Positions 34,961-45,520 of a stretch of 60,000 nucleotides of DNA are shown here, in pieces (position 1 is the stretch's first letter; every line of letters begins with the position of its first letter). The stretch spans positions 14,318,633-14,378,632 of the forward strand of contig OZ037769.1 in the NCBI GenBank assembly GCA_964035545.1. Direction: 5' to 3'. This DNA is from Bugula neritina (taxonomy: Eukaryota; Bryozoa; Gymnolaemata; Cheilostomatida; Bugulidae). Both the position numbers and the translations under genes were made by a program. Below the pieces are notes generated by a model. It was not told the DNA's origin and made no database searches. It saw only the letters and a program-made list of their open reading frames with translations.

Positions 34961-36183
34961 CTCTTCTTCATGAAGCTAATATAGTTATGAACTAAATGCA
35001 ATGCTTAGCTTGTGTGCCTACAAAGAAAATTGAACTTGTAGTGAGGACCACAGTCTTATCTATTTCTGTTGTAGGCTACAGCAATAGATAAGGTTAGTGA
35101 CTATGTAAATAAGCCTTAGCAATGTGATGCAATTGATCTGGAATTGGTTTGAGGCCTCTTTCTAGCTACCCTAACAACTGAGCTGTTCATGGAGAAGAAA
35201 TTCAGAGCTAACATGATTGATTGGTATATGCTTGGCATGCCAGGTGAGAAATCTCACGCAATTTTCACAAGATCATCGGACTGCAAACACATTCAAGTTT
35301 TGAAATGTATAGAGCTCATGTACAATGTTATAGAAAATGATGTGAAATATTTCACTTTAATTAGCAGCACGCTTTTGTTGCCACTTTTCACTAGCTAACA
35401 AATTCAATTAAAATAAAAGAAAATAATTGTGATAATATTATATCTTACATTATATTTCCTAAATTTCACAAAGTTCTTCCTTACTATAATTTGCTCAACT
35501 CTGTTATTAAGTTCCAGCTCAGTGTAAATGCCTGCAAGACAGCAAGATTTCCCAACTAAAATTTAAAATCTTTGCTATTTTGAAATACAACAGAGTACAA
35601 TAATAGTCAATTAATTGCATGTCGTTTTATTTTAAAAAAGCCCAGCATAAAGCATTGCTGCGAAGCTATTCATAATATTTTCACAAAAGCGTTACATAAA
35701 CAATTAAAATAATTTTTTGAAATTTTTAAAGTTACATGCATGCAATTACTCAGCGTTATATTTCATAAAATTTAAATTTTCCCAACTATAGTTAAATGCA
35801 TGTTTTATCGCCTAATATAGCTCATATTTTTGCGCAAAAAATACCCAACCAAAATTCATAACACCATATATTATATAATTCATTTAATTTGTTTTATTGT
35901 AACTTTTTGCCTTGACTTATAAAAATGTTATTCTGGTTTGCCTGAGAAAGTGCTCTGTAAAGGTGACAACTCCCGACGTGGCTACTATACCCTGCTAATA
36001 GTAGTTAGCCTACAATATTTAGTAAGGAAGAAGTTGTAATGTGGCAAATAAGGCGCATAACTACGTGATGCTGCAAAATGATTAGTCTATGCCAGCCAAT
36101 CACATTATAAGACCAGTTTGACCATGGACTGAAGTAGCAGTAGAAGCATTGCACTATAAGATTTAGCTTGTTTCATAATCATA
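34961..36183. other. Intergenic region between divergent secreted-protein genes
   Basis: About 1.2 kb separates the start codons of the monooxygenase gene (minus) and the first D8C gene (plus). Promoters for both must lie here if the 5' UTRs are short. No strong TATA box with correct spacing can be singled out. One open frame (35189-35398) has no family motif or splice support. Confidence 0.55.
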
Positions 36184-36963
36184 ATGATTGTCACAAACTT
36201 AGTAGTAGTAATATCCACACTGTTGGTAGTACCAGCATTTGCTGCTATTATTTCCGATTCAAAATCTGTGCAGCAAGAAATCTTTAGCTATGACCTGAAA
36301 ATTCGAATTCTAGAAAGACGAATCATGTCTGAATGTCCAGCAGGAACCACTTTGCAACCTCCTCAGTCGAAAGGGATCTCAGGAAGTCTAGACGATCAGC
36401 TACAGGCAAAGAAATTAGCCTACTCGGCGTTGTGGAGTCAATTGCTGACTTGTCACAACGACAACGTTAAACACGACTTGTCACCCACCATTCCGACCAC
36501 CACAACTCCTCTGCCAACCACCATTCCTCCACCGACACCTCTGGAATGTCTAACCGCTACCAACTTCACACAACCTTGGAGACGAGATCATAACGGCAGT
36601 AACGTCAAACCGGGAGGCCCTCATTCACGGAAAGGATATGCCTGTGACGTACACAACGACACTGCGTGGTTTCGCTTCACCAGTGAAGCAGGCAACAAGA
36701 TGTTAGACTCCTGTCCGGCTTGGCGAAGCTGTGGTGGTGAATATTCGTACTGGAGTGGAGATAAAATGCCTACGGAAGTCGGAGTTGCCAAGTTTGTAAA
36801 GACGTCATACACGTTAGAGAGTGGAAAGTGCAAAGAATCGGTTTGGCCAATGGAAGTCATAAGATGCTCTACTGATTCAGATCATGACTTTATTTATAAA
36901 ATGTATTATAGAAACTCTGCTGCCAATCATACTTGCTCTATATCATTCTGTGGCATGGTGTAA
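36184..36963 (+). CDS. Secreted D8C-domain protein 1, intronless
   Basis: One uninterrupted frame of 259 residues. Residues 1-20 are a signal peptide (VVVISTLLVVPAFA). About 25-98 are a charged helical region with two cysteines (SEC, TCH). Residues 100-120 are a Thr/Pro linker (PTIPTTTTPLPTTIPPPTP) likely to be O-glycosylated. About 122-259 are a D8C-type domain as in uromodulin, GP2 and OIT3: TQPWRRDHNGSN, YACDVHNDTAWFRF, AGNKMLDSCP, SCGGEYSYWSGDKMP, CSISFCGM. D8C domains are extracellular, disulphide-rich modules. Unlike its vertebrate relatives there is no ZP domain or GPI signal. AATAAA lies at 36979, 16 nt past the stop. It is a paralogue of the gene at 52608. Confidence 0.9.
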   Translation: MIVTNLVVVISTLLVVPAFAAIISDSKSVQQEIFSYDLKIRILERRIMSECPAGTTLQPPQSKGISGSLDDQLQAKKLAYSALWSQLLTCHNDNVKHDLSPTIPTTTTPLPTTIPPPTPLECLTATNFTQPWRRDHNGSNVKPGGPHSRKGYACDVHNDTAWFRFTSEAGNKMLDSCPAWRSCGGEYSYWSGDKMPTEVGVAKFVKTSYTLESGKCKESVWPMEVIRCSTDSDHDFIYKMYYRNSAANHTCSISFCGMV

Positions 36964-39771
36964 TTGTTATTCATACGAAATAAAATCTGTTTTTTTCTGC
37001 CGTAAACCTACTATTTGAAAAGATTTATTAAAAATTTCACCTAATCATTCATTTATTGTAAATATTACTGGACTACGACTGTATAGGTGTGAAATTTCAG
37101 GCAATGATCATTCTATTTGTGTAAAACTGCAGTTCAACTTTAAATTCAAAATCATGCAATCAACATCTGCATGGAATAAATGGGAAAAGATTTGGCTAAC
37201 CAAAATATGTTCTTTACACATAATGTTGGGGTCAAGATGAAAAGTTAGTTTGGAGCAAGATCAATGTTTGAGGCATGACATACTTTATCATTCATAACAC
37301 AATGTCAACTCATGCATATAATAAAGATTTGGAAGCAGTAAAACAACTGGTGATTATAAGACAAATTTATGAAATTATCATTCAAACTAGGTGAGAGGAG
37401 ACAGGTGTGATAGCATGGGCTTTATGTCACCCAGTTGAACTCCTTGTTAATTGAAACTATAGGCCTGCATGTTTTGTATAACTACAGAATAGAAACCTAG
37501 TAAAATTGTTATATTTGACAGTGTAAGCTCTTGCTGTATGCCATAATATGGCTAAATAATAAGATCAGATGTTAATTTAGTCTATATATGTTTATAGTGA
37601 AAGATCTGCATGGGATATGACTGCAGAGTTAATGGTATAAAATAATAAAAACTCACAAAGTCAATTATGTAAGATTTTCTGTAAGATAGAGTGAGTTCTC
37701 AATGCACTACATTCAGCTTTCGAGGAGCTGAGTTGACTCCACATCTCTAAGAAATGAAATGAACTTGGCTATGATTGTCCTTCATTGAAGTACAATAGCC
37801 AAAATGTCATAAAAATAAAACAAACAGGCTTTAAATTATTGTTTTTTAAATGAAGGTTTCATCTACAATAAAAAAGTTAGTTTAGTTTTAAAATTTCAAG
37901 CTAAAGATATAATAACTTCAGCCAGATATCGTTTAGTAACAAAGGAATTGAAATATAAAATTATAAATGTTTAAATGCTGCATTTATTATTAGCACTATA
38001 ACAATATCTAGTGGTATGTTAGACTTGTGAATAAACTTAGTTTAAAGTGAGCTAATAAATTTGGAAAATTTTGCAATAAAAGAATTCAAACTGTCACAAT
38101 ACATTATGTTATATAGTATAATATCATAGATTTACTATAAATGAAGTGAGAGGATAACTTCAAGGAAATCAACTAAGGTGCCTCAGGTAATGGTAGAGAA
38201 AACAACCATAATATTATGTAATTCAAACAAGTTATAAATTAAATATTTAAATCACATAAATATAAAAATTTAAAAAGCATAAGACAAGAATTCATGTTAT
38301 CGAGGATATGTGTTAATAGAAAATTGGATCTAAATTGGGAACTTGCTTGCTAGAAAAAATACCTAGCAAAGCTACTTTATATCACAAGTGCATGTTGTTT
38401 GTGCTAAAACAATGTCATCAGAAAAGCAGATAAAGTGCTTGGCGTATCTAACTTCCTCTGTCATTTTGGATGTATAACAGTTTTTTATAGTTAGTTTTTA
38501 AAAATTATATTAAGCAATTCAGGCAGGTGAAAGATGCACAAGTTTTAGGATTAAAACATCAATTGTTATCAAGGGTCTCAGAATTGCTACATATGAAAAG
38601 CACATATAGGGTAGTAGCTACACGTTCTCAAATCTATATGAATATTTCTACAATTTTGACCTGTAGCATTATTATGGAGCAGTGGTATTTTGAGAGTTAC
38701 CATCAGTTTACAGTTTCTGGACTGGCTTCACTGATTTATTGTATACTTGCAAAAAATTAACCAACCTTTCTACCTTGTATAAGCATCATGAAACTGGAAA
38801 TCAAGGTTAGAAAAAAAACTTGATTGCAAGCTAAAACGTTGGCAATCAATAAAATCAGAATTCCAATATGTACAAAAATTGCATCACAAAGTTATTGCTA
38901 CTAGTTTGTTCTCATTCAAGTGATCAAAGTATAATTTCAAATAGTAAATATTGCATGTATGTAAGCCAATAAATACAAAATTATACCTGCATAAATGAGA
39001 ATATTGCATAATTTGTCCAAACTCGTTGATTACAATAGACCAAAAGGTTGCTTTTCTGCTTTAGATAATAATAAACGCTGGTGCCCTTTAATACATGCAA
39101 AATGTAATGGGTATTTACGAAGAGATAAAAATGTTATAATAACATTTCAACGAGCACGTTCTTTTCTTTTTTTAAATATGACCGGAAAAGGTTTCGAGAG
39201 TGTGACTCAGTGTCAGTATAGTCTCTTGACAGTGACACAACTAAAAGTAAACCATTGATTGACATCATTGAATTAAAGCCAAAGATTATAATTTGTGCTT
39301 GGGCTGAGTTATAATTACATAGATGAATCATATATATTAACTTTTAGTTTTAGGCAAGACTTGAACTACAATTTCATGTTCATATTGAACTACTACTACT
39401 AGTAGAGTAGACACTGACAGTAGACGTAGTACACTTAGCCTTACAGGTACTACTACTACTAGACTACTACTACTACTAGTAGACGTAGTACTACTACTAC
39501 TACTAGTAGTGGTAGTAGTTCAGTGTGTGTTACTAGTACTAGTACTACTACTACTATTAGTGGCAGTACTCTCAGTCTCATTATTGATTATGTTCTGCTA
39601 CTACTAGTACTACTAGTTGAGTAGTAGTAGTAGTAGTAGTACACTGTACAGTACTAACTCTAAGTACTTATAAACATAGTTATTGTTAATGTTATTGTAC
39701 TTATTTTAATTTATAATAACAATTATTATTATAGTCATAATGGTTGCGATTAGTAACACTAACTGGATCCT
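36964..39771. other. Non-coding stretch upstream of the TTAA element
   Basis: AT-rich sequence. The first 50 bp include the D8C gene's polyadenylation signal. Two open frames (38527-38760, 38995-39258) show no domain, splice or codon support. A trinucleotide array occupies 39388-39650. Confidence 0.6.
39388..39650. repeat. Mixed TAC/TAG trinucleotide array
   Basis: ACTACTACTAGTAGT-type units in both orientations, interrupted by unique stretches. It lies just outside the left end of the TTAA element. Confidence 0.9.
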
Positions 39772-39775
39772 TTAA

Positions 39776-39935
39776 AGAATCCCTGACACACTTTACTTAT
39801 ATAGCATGAAAATATTCATCTATATCTTAGCTATCAATTAAGCATTCCTTTAAGGGTGGATGGCTATACTATTTCATTTTATAACAACTTTAGTGCATGC
39901 ATGTCCAAAAAACTTTCGGATTTCTAAGCTCTCAG
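39776..39935 (+). repeat. Left terminal inverted repeat of the TTAA element
   Basis: Pairs with 44475-44622. The outer 62 bp are about 97% identical; the inner part is roughly 75% with small gaps. It contains the GCATGCATG palindrome and ends near AACTTTCGGA. Confidence 0.85.
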
Positions 39936-40537
39936 TGCACACGTATTACGCCGGTTTCCGGTTGGCTTCGAGTCCTAGTTACTATATAACTAATAGTAAT
40001 AATTGCATACTTTCGCAGCGTGTTATTTTTAGCCACTGCAACACACAGATAAATCACTATACTGACATAAATTTTAAAACACAGAGTACAACAAATGCTC
40101 AATGAAAAAAACAAATGATACCATTTTATTATTGATATTAGAAGCTAAAGTTACTTCCGTTAGAAATTTTGAGCATCGGAAAAATGAAATAGCCTCACCC
40201 TCACGATGTAATTAGAACGGGTGGCTAAGTACGGTGATAACACGATATTGTTACAAGAAATTAGCTAAATCCAACGAGTGGCAAACTTTTATATAAAACA
40301 TTACAAATAATTGCATATTCAATTATGTAACTTATTACGCTTCCAAATAGATTATCATTACCGTAACCGGATACTACCAATATAACCCGTGCCTAGTAGT
40401 ACTACTACTAGTAGTAGACTAGTAGTCGCTCGCTATCTATATAAATTCGATTTCATATTCATATTCATATTGCCATTGGACTCTAATGAACAAACTTATT
40501 ACCTATATTACTAGTTACACTTGCACTTACTGTCGAC

Positions 40538-41775
40538 ATGACTACACGAATGGCTTCAAGTTCTAAAGGCAAATGCAAAAGAAGAGTGTGTGAAGCTGCA
40601 ATGTGTTCGTACAAGGAAAAACACATGTTTAAATGGCCTGCTGATACTCATACTGTGTGTGGTGAAAAATGGACCAAGTTTGTCAATACGAAAAGAAAAA
40701 ACTTTCTGCCTGATAACAACTCTCGTTTGTGTTTTCAGCATTTTGGTGATGAACAATTTACAAATATGGGTATGTATAAAGCAAAACTCATTAACATGTA
40801 AGTGAATAACTCACTCAAACTCATAGTCATAGTGATACTGACTTAGTGATTGTGATAGAATTAGACGATAATGATAGTTTTTTTAATGTTGATTTTTAAC
40901 AATAAGTATAACTATAACTATTAAGTATTACTACAAGTTGGTATAAGTCAATAGGATTGTCATGACCGTGTTGATTCAATTTCATGTGACTATGACATAA
41001 ACTTGCAAGTACAAGTTTGCATTTATGATTTACACGATAACCATTATTGTAAGGAAATTTATTTATAATGGCGATAAAATGAAAGACTTATGATTATCAG
41101 AATGTGTCATAGTCACTTGGATACATACCATTAATATTATGATTCATACGCACTGATACTCATGCTATGAGTATGATACTAGTAATGGTGCCCATCATCA
41201 ATACCAGTAAAAATTAATGGTAAATATTGTTCACTTAGCTTATTGAAAGAATAAAAATTCATTGTCTTTGATTTACTCTTTAGATTGCATTTAGAGAAAA
41301 CAGCAGTCCCAACTATTCATTTAGTGGAAACTGAGGGTGCAACTGGATGCACTCCATTAACTCCTCGGAAACAAAGTCAGCAGGCGGCCACTATCACACC
41401 TAAAGAAGCTCGCTGGTTAAAAAGATCAAACCCTGGTTTTCTGTAAGGATTATAATATTGAAAATGCGATCTTGAGCAATAAAATTGAAATATGATATAG
41501 ACAGCAATTGAGATTTTCTGCAGCTGTTTCAATAATACTTTTCCATTTACCTTCATATATAATAATATTTTAGAGCTTTGCCAAGTCAAACTAAAAAACC
41601 AGCTCTCAATCTTAAGCCAGAAAAGAAGGGCCTACAGAAAGGAATAGGACACAATAAATATGTGCAAACACCTAAAAGGATGCAGAAAAAGATTAGAAGC
41701 AAAGCTGTTCAATGCTGGTATATAGAAATATGGCGAAATAGTATTGTTCACTTAGCTCAAAAACTGAATTCATAG
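40538..41775 (+). CDS. THAP-domain zinc-finger protein, 3 exons
   Basis: Exons 40538-40797, 41284-41442 and 41574-41775 join in phase to 206 residues. The THAP (C2CH) module is complete: C18 and C23 (CEAAMC), W45, C65 and H68 (LCFQHF), and the closing AVPT motif at 94-97, which is assembled only after splicing exon 1 to exon 2. This is a sequence-specific DNA-binding fold. The rest is basic (KPEKKGLQKG, KRMQKKIRSK), with no recognisable transposase catalytic domain or coiled coil, and ends QKLNS. It lies within the TTAA element, convergent with the ballast-domain gene, whose stop is 677 bp away. It may bind the element's own terminal repeats, as THAP transposases do; this is inferred. It could be a truncated transposase. 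Confidence 0.85.
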
Positions 41776-42451
41776 CTTTTCTCCATATTTATTTTTATTT
41801 AAAATGCATGTTCTAATGCAACAACAAAAAAAACAAATATTTTTGTGTAATGGAAATAATATTTTTAATTTTCCACCTAAAGGTGTGTCAAAAATAAATT
41901 TGGACAATATATCTACTTGTAGTCTCAGTTTCCATTGAAATGTAAATATTCGTTTTCACTGTAGAGCAGCTGTATGTTTGGTTTTGTTGGTACTTTATTA
42001 GAGCCATAAATAGCAATGTGAAAACAATAAATAGCAATAAATAAAACAATATATTGGTAAAAATATGTAAAAAGTTATACTATGTCACAAAGTTTCATAA
42101 AAACAATATTGTTATATTATATTATATTACATTGCATAAGATATTCTAGTGTACTAGGAATATTGCAATACCTGATTGCTCTACATAACTAAGTAGTGAA
42201 GTAAATTCTATTTGTTGAATCAAAATTCAAGCATTGTAGAATATGATCTTAGAGTCACTTGAAAAGTTCAGCGCAAAAATAGTCACTATATTGAAGTATA
42301 TTCACCATTATTGCAACTCAAACTCAACGGTAAATTAATTTCAAAGGTCAGGGAGATTGCAAATAATGAGGTTTATTCTCATAGTAAGCTGTACACACTA
42401 CAAGAGGCAGTAGCAACTGACTGCTACTAAAAATCACCAGAGTGTTAATGT

Positions 42452-44164
42452 TCATAAATCTTCATTGTACACGAATTTGCTGAACATCCATTCAGCAAAT
42501 TCTTCCTCATCACCAGTTGGGGGGAATGTAGCTTGCACCCAATCATATAAGCAAGCTGGTAAAGGGCGTCTCACCTTTTTTAATATCTGGAAACAGCCAG
42601 AACACCAAAAACCGGTAGCTGCAGAACCTTTTTATAGTGTTGAGAGAATGGGCCTTCTCATCAAACAAATCATCTACCAAAATAAATGATTGACTAAATA
42701 ATCAAGTAAGACTATCTAGAAAAACTAACAATGACAGTTACTGATATACAGTAGCAATTGACTAACCATGATATCTCAGGTAGCTGCTGTATGCAACTTC
42801 TAATACAGCTGGTTGCGTCAATTGCTGTACTCCCGGGTGCTGTGTTATACATTCCATGCTGCTATCTAATCGAAGGTTTGCAGCATGATCACGGCAACAA
42901 ACAGACTGTTCCACTGTAGGCTGATTTTGGCAGCGGTGGCAAGTGCACCACTCCGTGGCTGGCCTTATATTTTTCTACAAAACAAACAAGCTTTTCTAAA
43001 AACGTTATTACCAGTATCATCCACATTAAGTCCATTAATTACTGTGTCTAAATTTGTTTCCTGTATTTTTCTTTGTATTGAAAATTGAGTCCAATGAGGC
43101 TGAAGTTTGAAAATACTTTAAAATCATGGGTTTTAAAATATTCCAAGTTTGCATTACTGTTCAAACTATTTTTATATTTATAGTTGAAAATTAATTAGAT
43201 TTTTTATATTAAAACAAACTCATAATTTTTGCTATGAAATAAACTAATTTTCAGAGATTTTAAAATATTTTATTGTTGTTAGTACTATATGTTATACTAT
43301 AAAAGCAGAAATTCAGAGAAATAGGGGGCTTAGAAATAAAATACTAAATGCTATCATCGTGAATGCAAGTTTGACATGATTATGTATGTGATTAACTTAT
43401 TTTGTTAAGGATCGGTATAACCACAATTACAATAAAAGTGAATAATAATTATCATTATTATGCATTTATAAAAATACAGTCTTTCCCTTGACTTAAATTA
43501 TCAGGTAAATCTAACTACAAATAATTAATACTAATACCTGTATTGGTAGTAGTAATAACAAAATTAGTATTGATCAAATATTTAATTACTTGACTGGAAT
43601 TTGTAATCATTAAATTTAATGATTATCACTTTATTATTAATAATATTATATAAACCGATAGCAATCATCAAATATTTAGCTTGTAATTTGATATCATGCT
43701 TGCTCTAAAGCTTTAGTAGCACAAAACTCAGCTATATTAACTAATTAAGCCAGGATCAATACGAGCATTGGCATTGAGCATTGGAATTACGATTACAAAA
43801 TGAAAATGAAATATTATAATTATAATAATTTATAACTTATACTAGCTTATACTTATAACTTAAAGTTAAAGTATTACTATTAGTATTAGTATTAGTATTA
43901 CGGTATTAGTAACACTATAGTTTATAAAATTAAATCGTACTGATACTGTAAAATTATAAATATTATCACCTGTTGCTCATCAGTAACAGTAAAATCCTTG
44001 TCATGACTATCATCTCCATTTTCATCTTGATACGTAAACGGCTCAAACTGATAGCCCATTACTTCAGAAATCTCAGTGACAGCGTGAGTGTGATTGTCAT
44101 AGTCATACTCATTGCGATTCTCACTGTGCTCTAAGTATTCTTCGTCAGAGCCAGATATGTTCAT
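42452..44164 (-). pseudogene. P2X7 ballast-type zinc-domain protein, 3 exons, one-base frameshift
   Basis: Exons 44164-43970, 42974-42767 and 42673-42452. Exon 1 gives an acidic start with GYQFEP, a motif I recall from invertebrate proteins named 'P2X purinoceptor 7-like'. Exon 2 holds the cysteine cluster: WCTCHRC, SVCCRD, MECITQHPG. Exon 3 has SYRFLVFWLFPDIKK, then, in the next frame, VRRPLPACLYDWVQATFP. Together these match the zinc-binding cytoplasmic ballast domain of P2X7. There are no P2X channel segments, so this is the stand-alone form. The total exon length is 625 nt, one more than a whole number of codons. The extra base falls in a run of six A on the coding strand (plus 42576-42581). 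Without it the frame closes at TGA 42454-42452; with it a stop comes at 42545-42543. It may be a dead copy, an assembly error, or programmed slippage. Confidence 0.75.
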
Positions 44165-44474
44165 ATTGATATCGTATTTATGTTATTTCTGTATTAGGTT
44201 TATCTTTATCACAATTACACTGCACAGACTCGGACACGGTAAGTTGGTAGCTATGTATTTATTGCCGCGAAATTTGTTTATGAAATAAAACCTAAATTCC
44301 ACAAAAAAATACTAATTGGGGGGCTAGACAGACGTCCGATAAATTAAAAATGCTAAAACTAAGGTTACATGCAACGGAAAATATAGCCTATACTTATTTT
44401 CCGAATGTCTTACAGGCGGCGTTTCCATCTATTTCTCGCAACTGCGGTGTAATACGTCACAGAAGGGCGAAAAA

Positions 44475-44622
44475 AATTCTCGAAGTTTTTTGGACATGCA
44501 TGCACTAAAACTGTTATAAAACAAAATTGCTTAGACCTGAAACCCTAAAAGAGTGTTAAAATGATAGCTAAGACATAGATGAATATTTTCATGCTATATA
44601 AGTAAAGTGTGTCAGGAATTCT
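44475..44622 (-). repeat. Right terminal inverted repeat of the TTAA element
   Basis: Inverse complement of the left repeat. It ends GTGTCAGGAATTCT and is followed by TTAA. Confidence 0.85.
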
Positions 44623-44626
44623 TTAA

Positions 44627-45520
44627 ATCACACTATAAACTAGTCATTTAATTTTATCATTATCAATGTCATTATGATTATGATAAAATGATTAATGAAT
44701 TAATTATTTACTATTACTATTAGTATTTCATAATTTATTGTTAGTAAATGTTGATATTGTCATTGTGTAATTGATTAATTCTCAATCTGATTCCGACAGC
44801 ATTTAATTATTTATTTAAGATATGTGATAATATAGATATGAGAATAATAATTATTATTTATAAAAAATGTTGTTTTTAATACTAATTATAATATCAAATT
44901 CATTATATGCTAATTATTTGTGTAAAACTAAGAGTAAGTAGATTTACTCCTAGTCTTAGTGATCATCAGGGATCACTCTGGGGTATTATTAGACTATCAT
45001 TACCAGTACCTTAAGTAGTTTAACTATGAGTATCACTATTTCATATTATAATAACTTTAGTTTATCTAAATTTTAATACCTATGCTGACAGTAGATATTT
45101 AATATTAGCTAAACTAATACATGATCTTATACTTGTAGTTATAGTTTGTGATCATATTCATAAATTTGATAATGATGGCTATTTTTAGCAATGTTAATCC
45201 TAGTTATGGTTGCCCCTAGTTCCACTTAATTTTATAGTTAGCAGTTTTGCATCCATTTTTATGGTGCACGTATCCATATGCTAAAAAGAAATTCCAGTTA
45301 TACAGCATGTTTTTTAATCATAAAAATTAGATTGAACATCAATTTTTACAATCTATGCATTTTAGACATTTAGAAATAGTTTTAAGTATCTACTCAAGTG
45401 AAACTTTACTTGGGTAAAACTTTGTTGCAGTTTTGAAATTTAAGGTTTTTGTTTGTTGCGCAAGCCATTGAAGTGCTTTGAATTTTAAATATTTCCTCAA
45501 CGATTAGGTGATTGCTTAGT
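44627..45520. other. Non-coding stretch upstream of the MINDY gene
   Basis: AT-rich with no supported gene. It contains the probable 5' UTR and promoter of the MINDY gene; no clear core promoter motif stands out. Confidence 0.55.

Larger units (their letters stand above)
39776..44622. mobile_element. TTAA-flanked DNA transposon carrying THAP and ballast-domain genes
   Basis: The left end AGAATCCCTGACACACTTTA and the inverse complement of the right end, AGAATTCCTGACACACTTTA, match over the outer 62 bp with two differences. Similarity continues to about 150-190 bp, including TTTAGTGCATGCATGTCC and AAAAAACTT. TTAA lies directly outside both ends (39772-39775 and 44623-44626). TTAA duplications are typical of piggyBac and Kolobok elements; Kolobok proteins are reported to carry THAP domains, so that group is the best guess. 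Inside are two convergent genes: THAP protein (plus) and P2X7-type ballast-domain protein (minus). No DDE transposase motif or long frame was found, so this copy is either non-autonomous or of an unusual type. Confidence 0.8.

Noticed and set aside
35189-35398. 69-codon frame between the divergent genes
   Set aside because: No domain, signal peptide, splice context or repeat support.
42567-42576. Splice donor AAG|GTGAGA ending exon 3 of the ballast gene
   Set aside because: The sequence beyond it still encodes ballast-domain motifs and a stop, so a frameshift explains the data better; not fully excluded.
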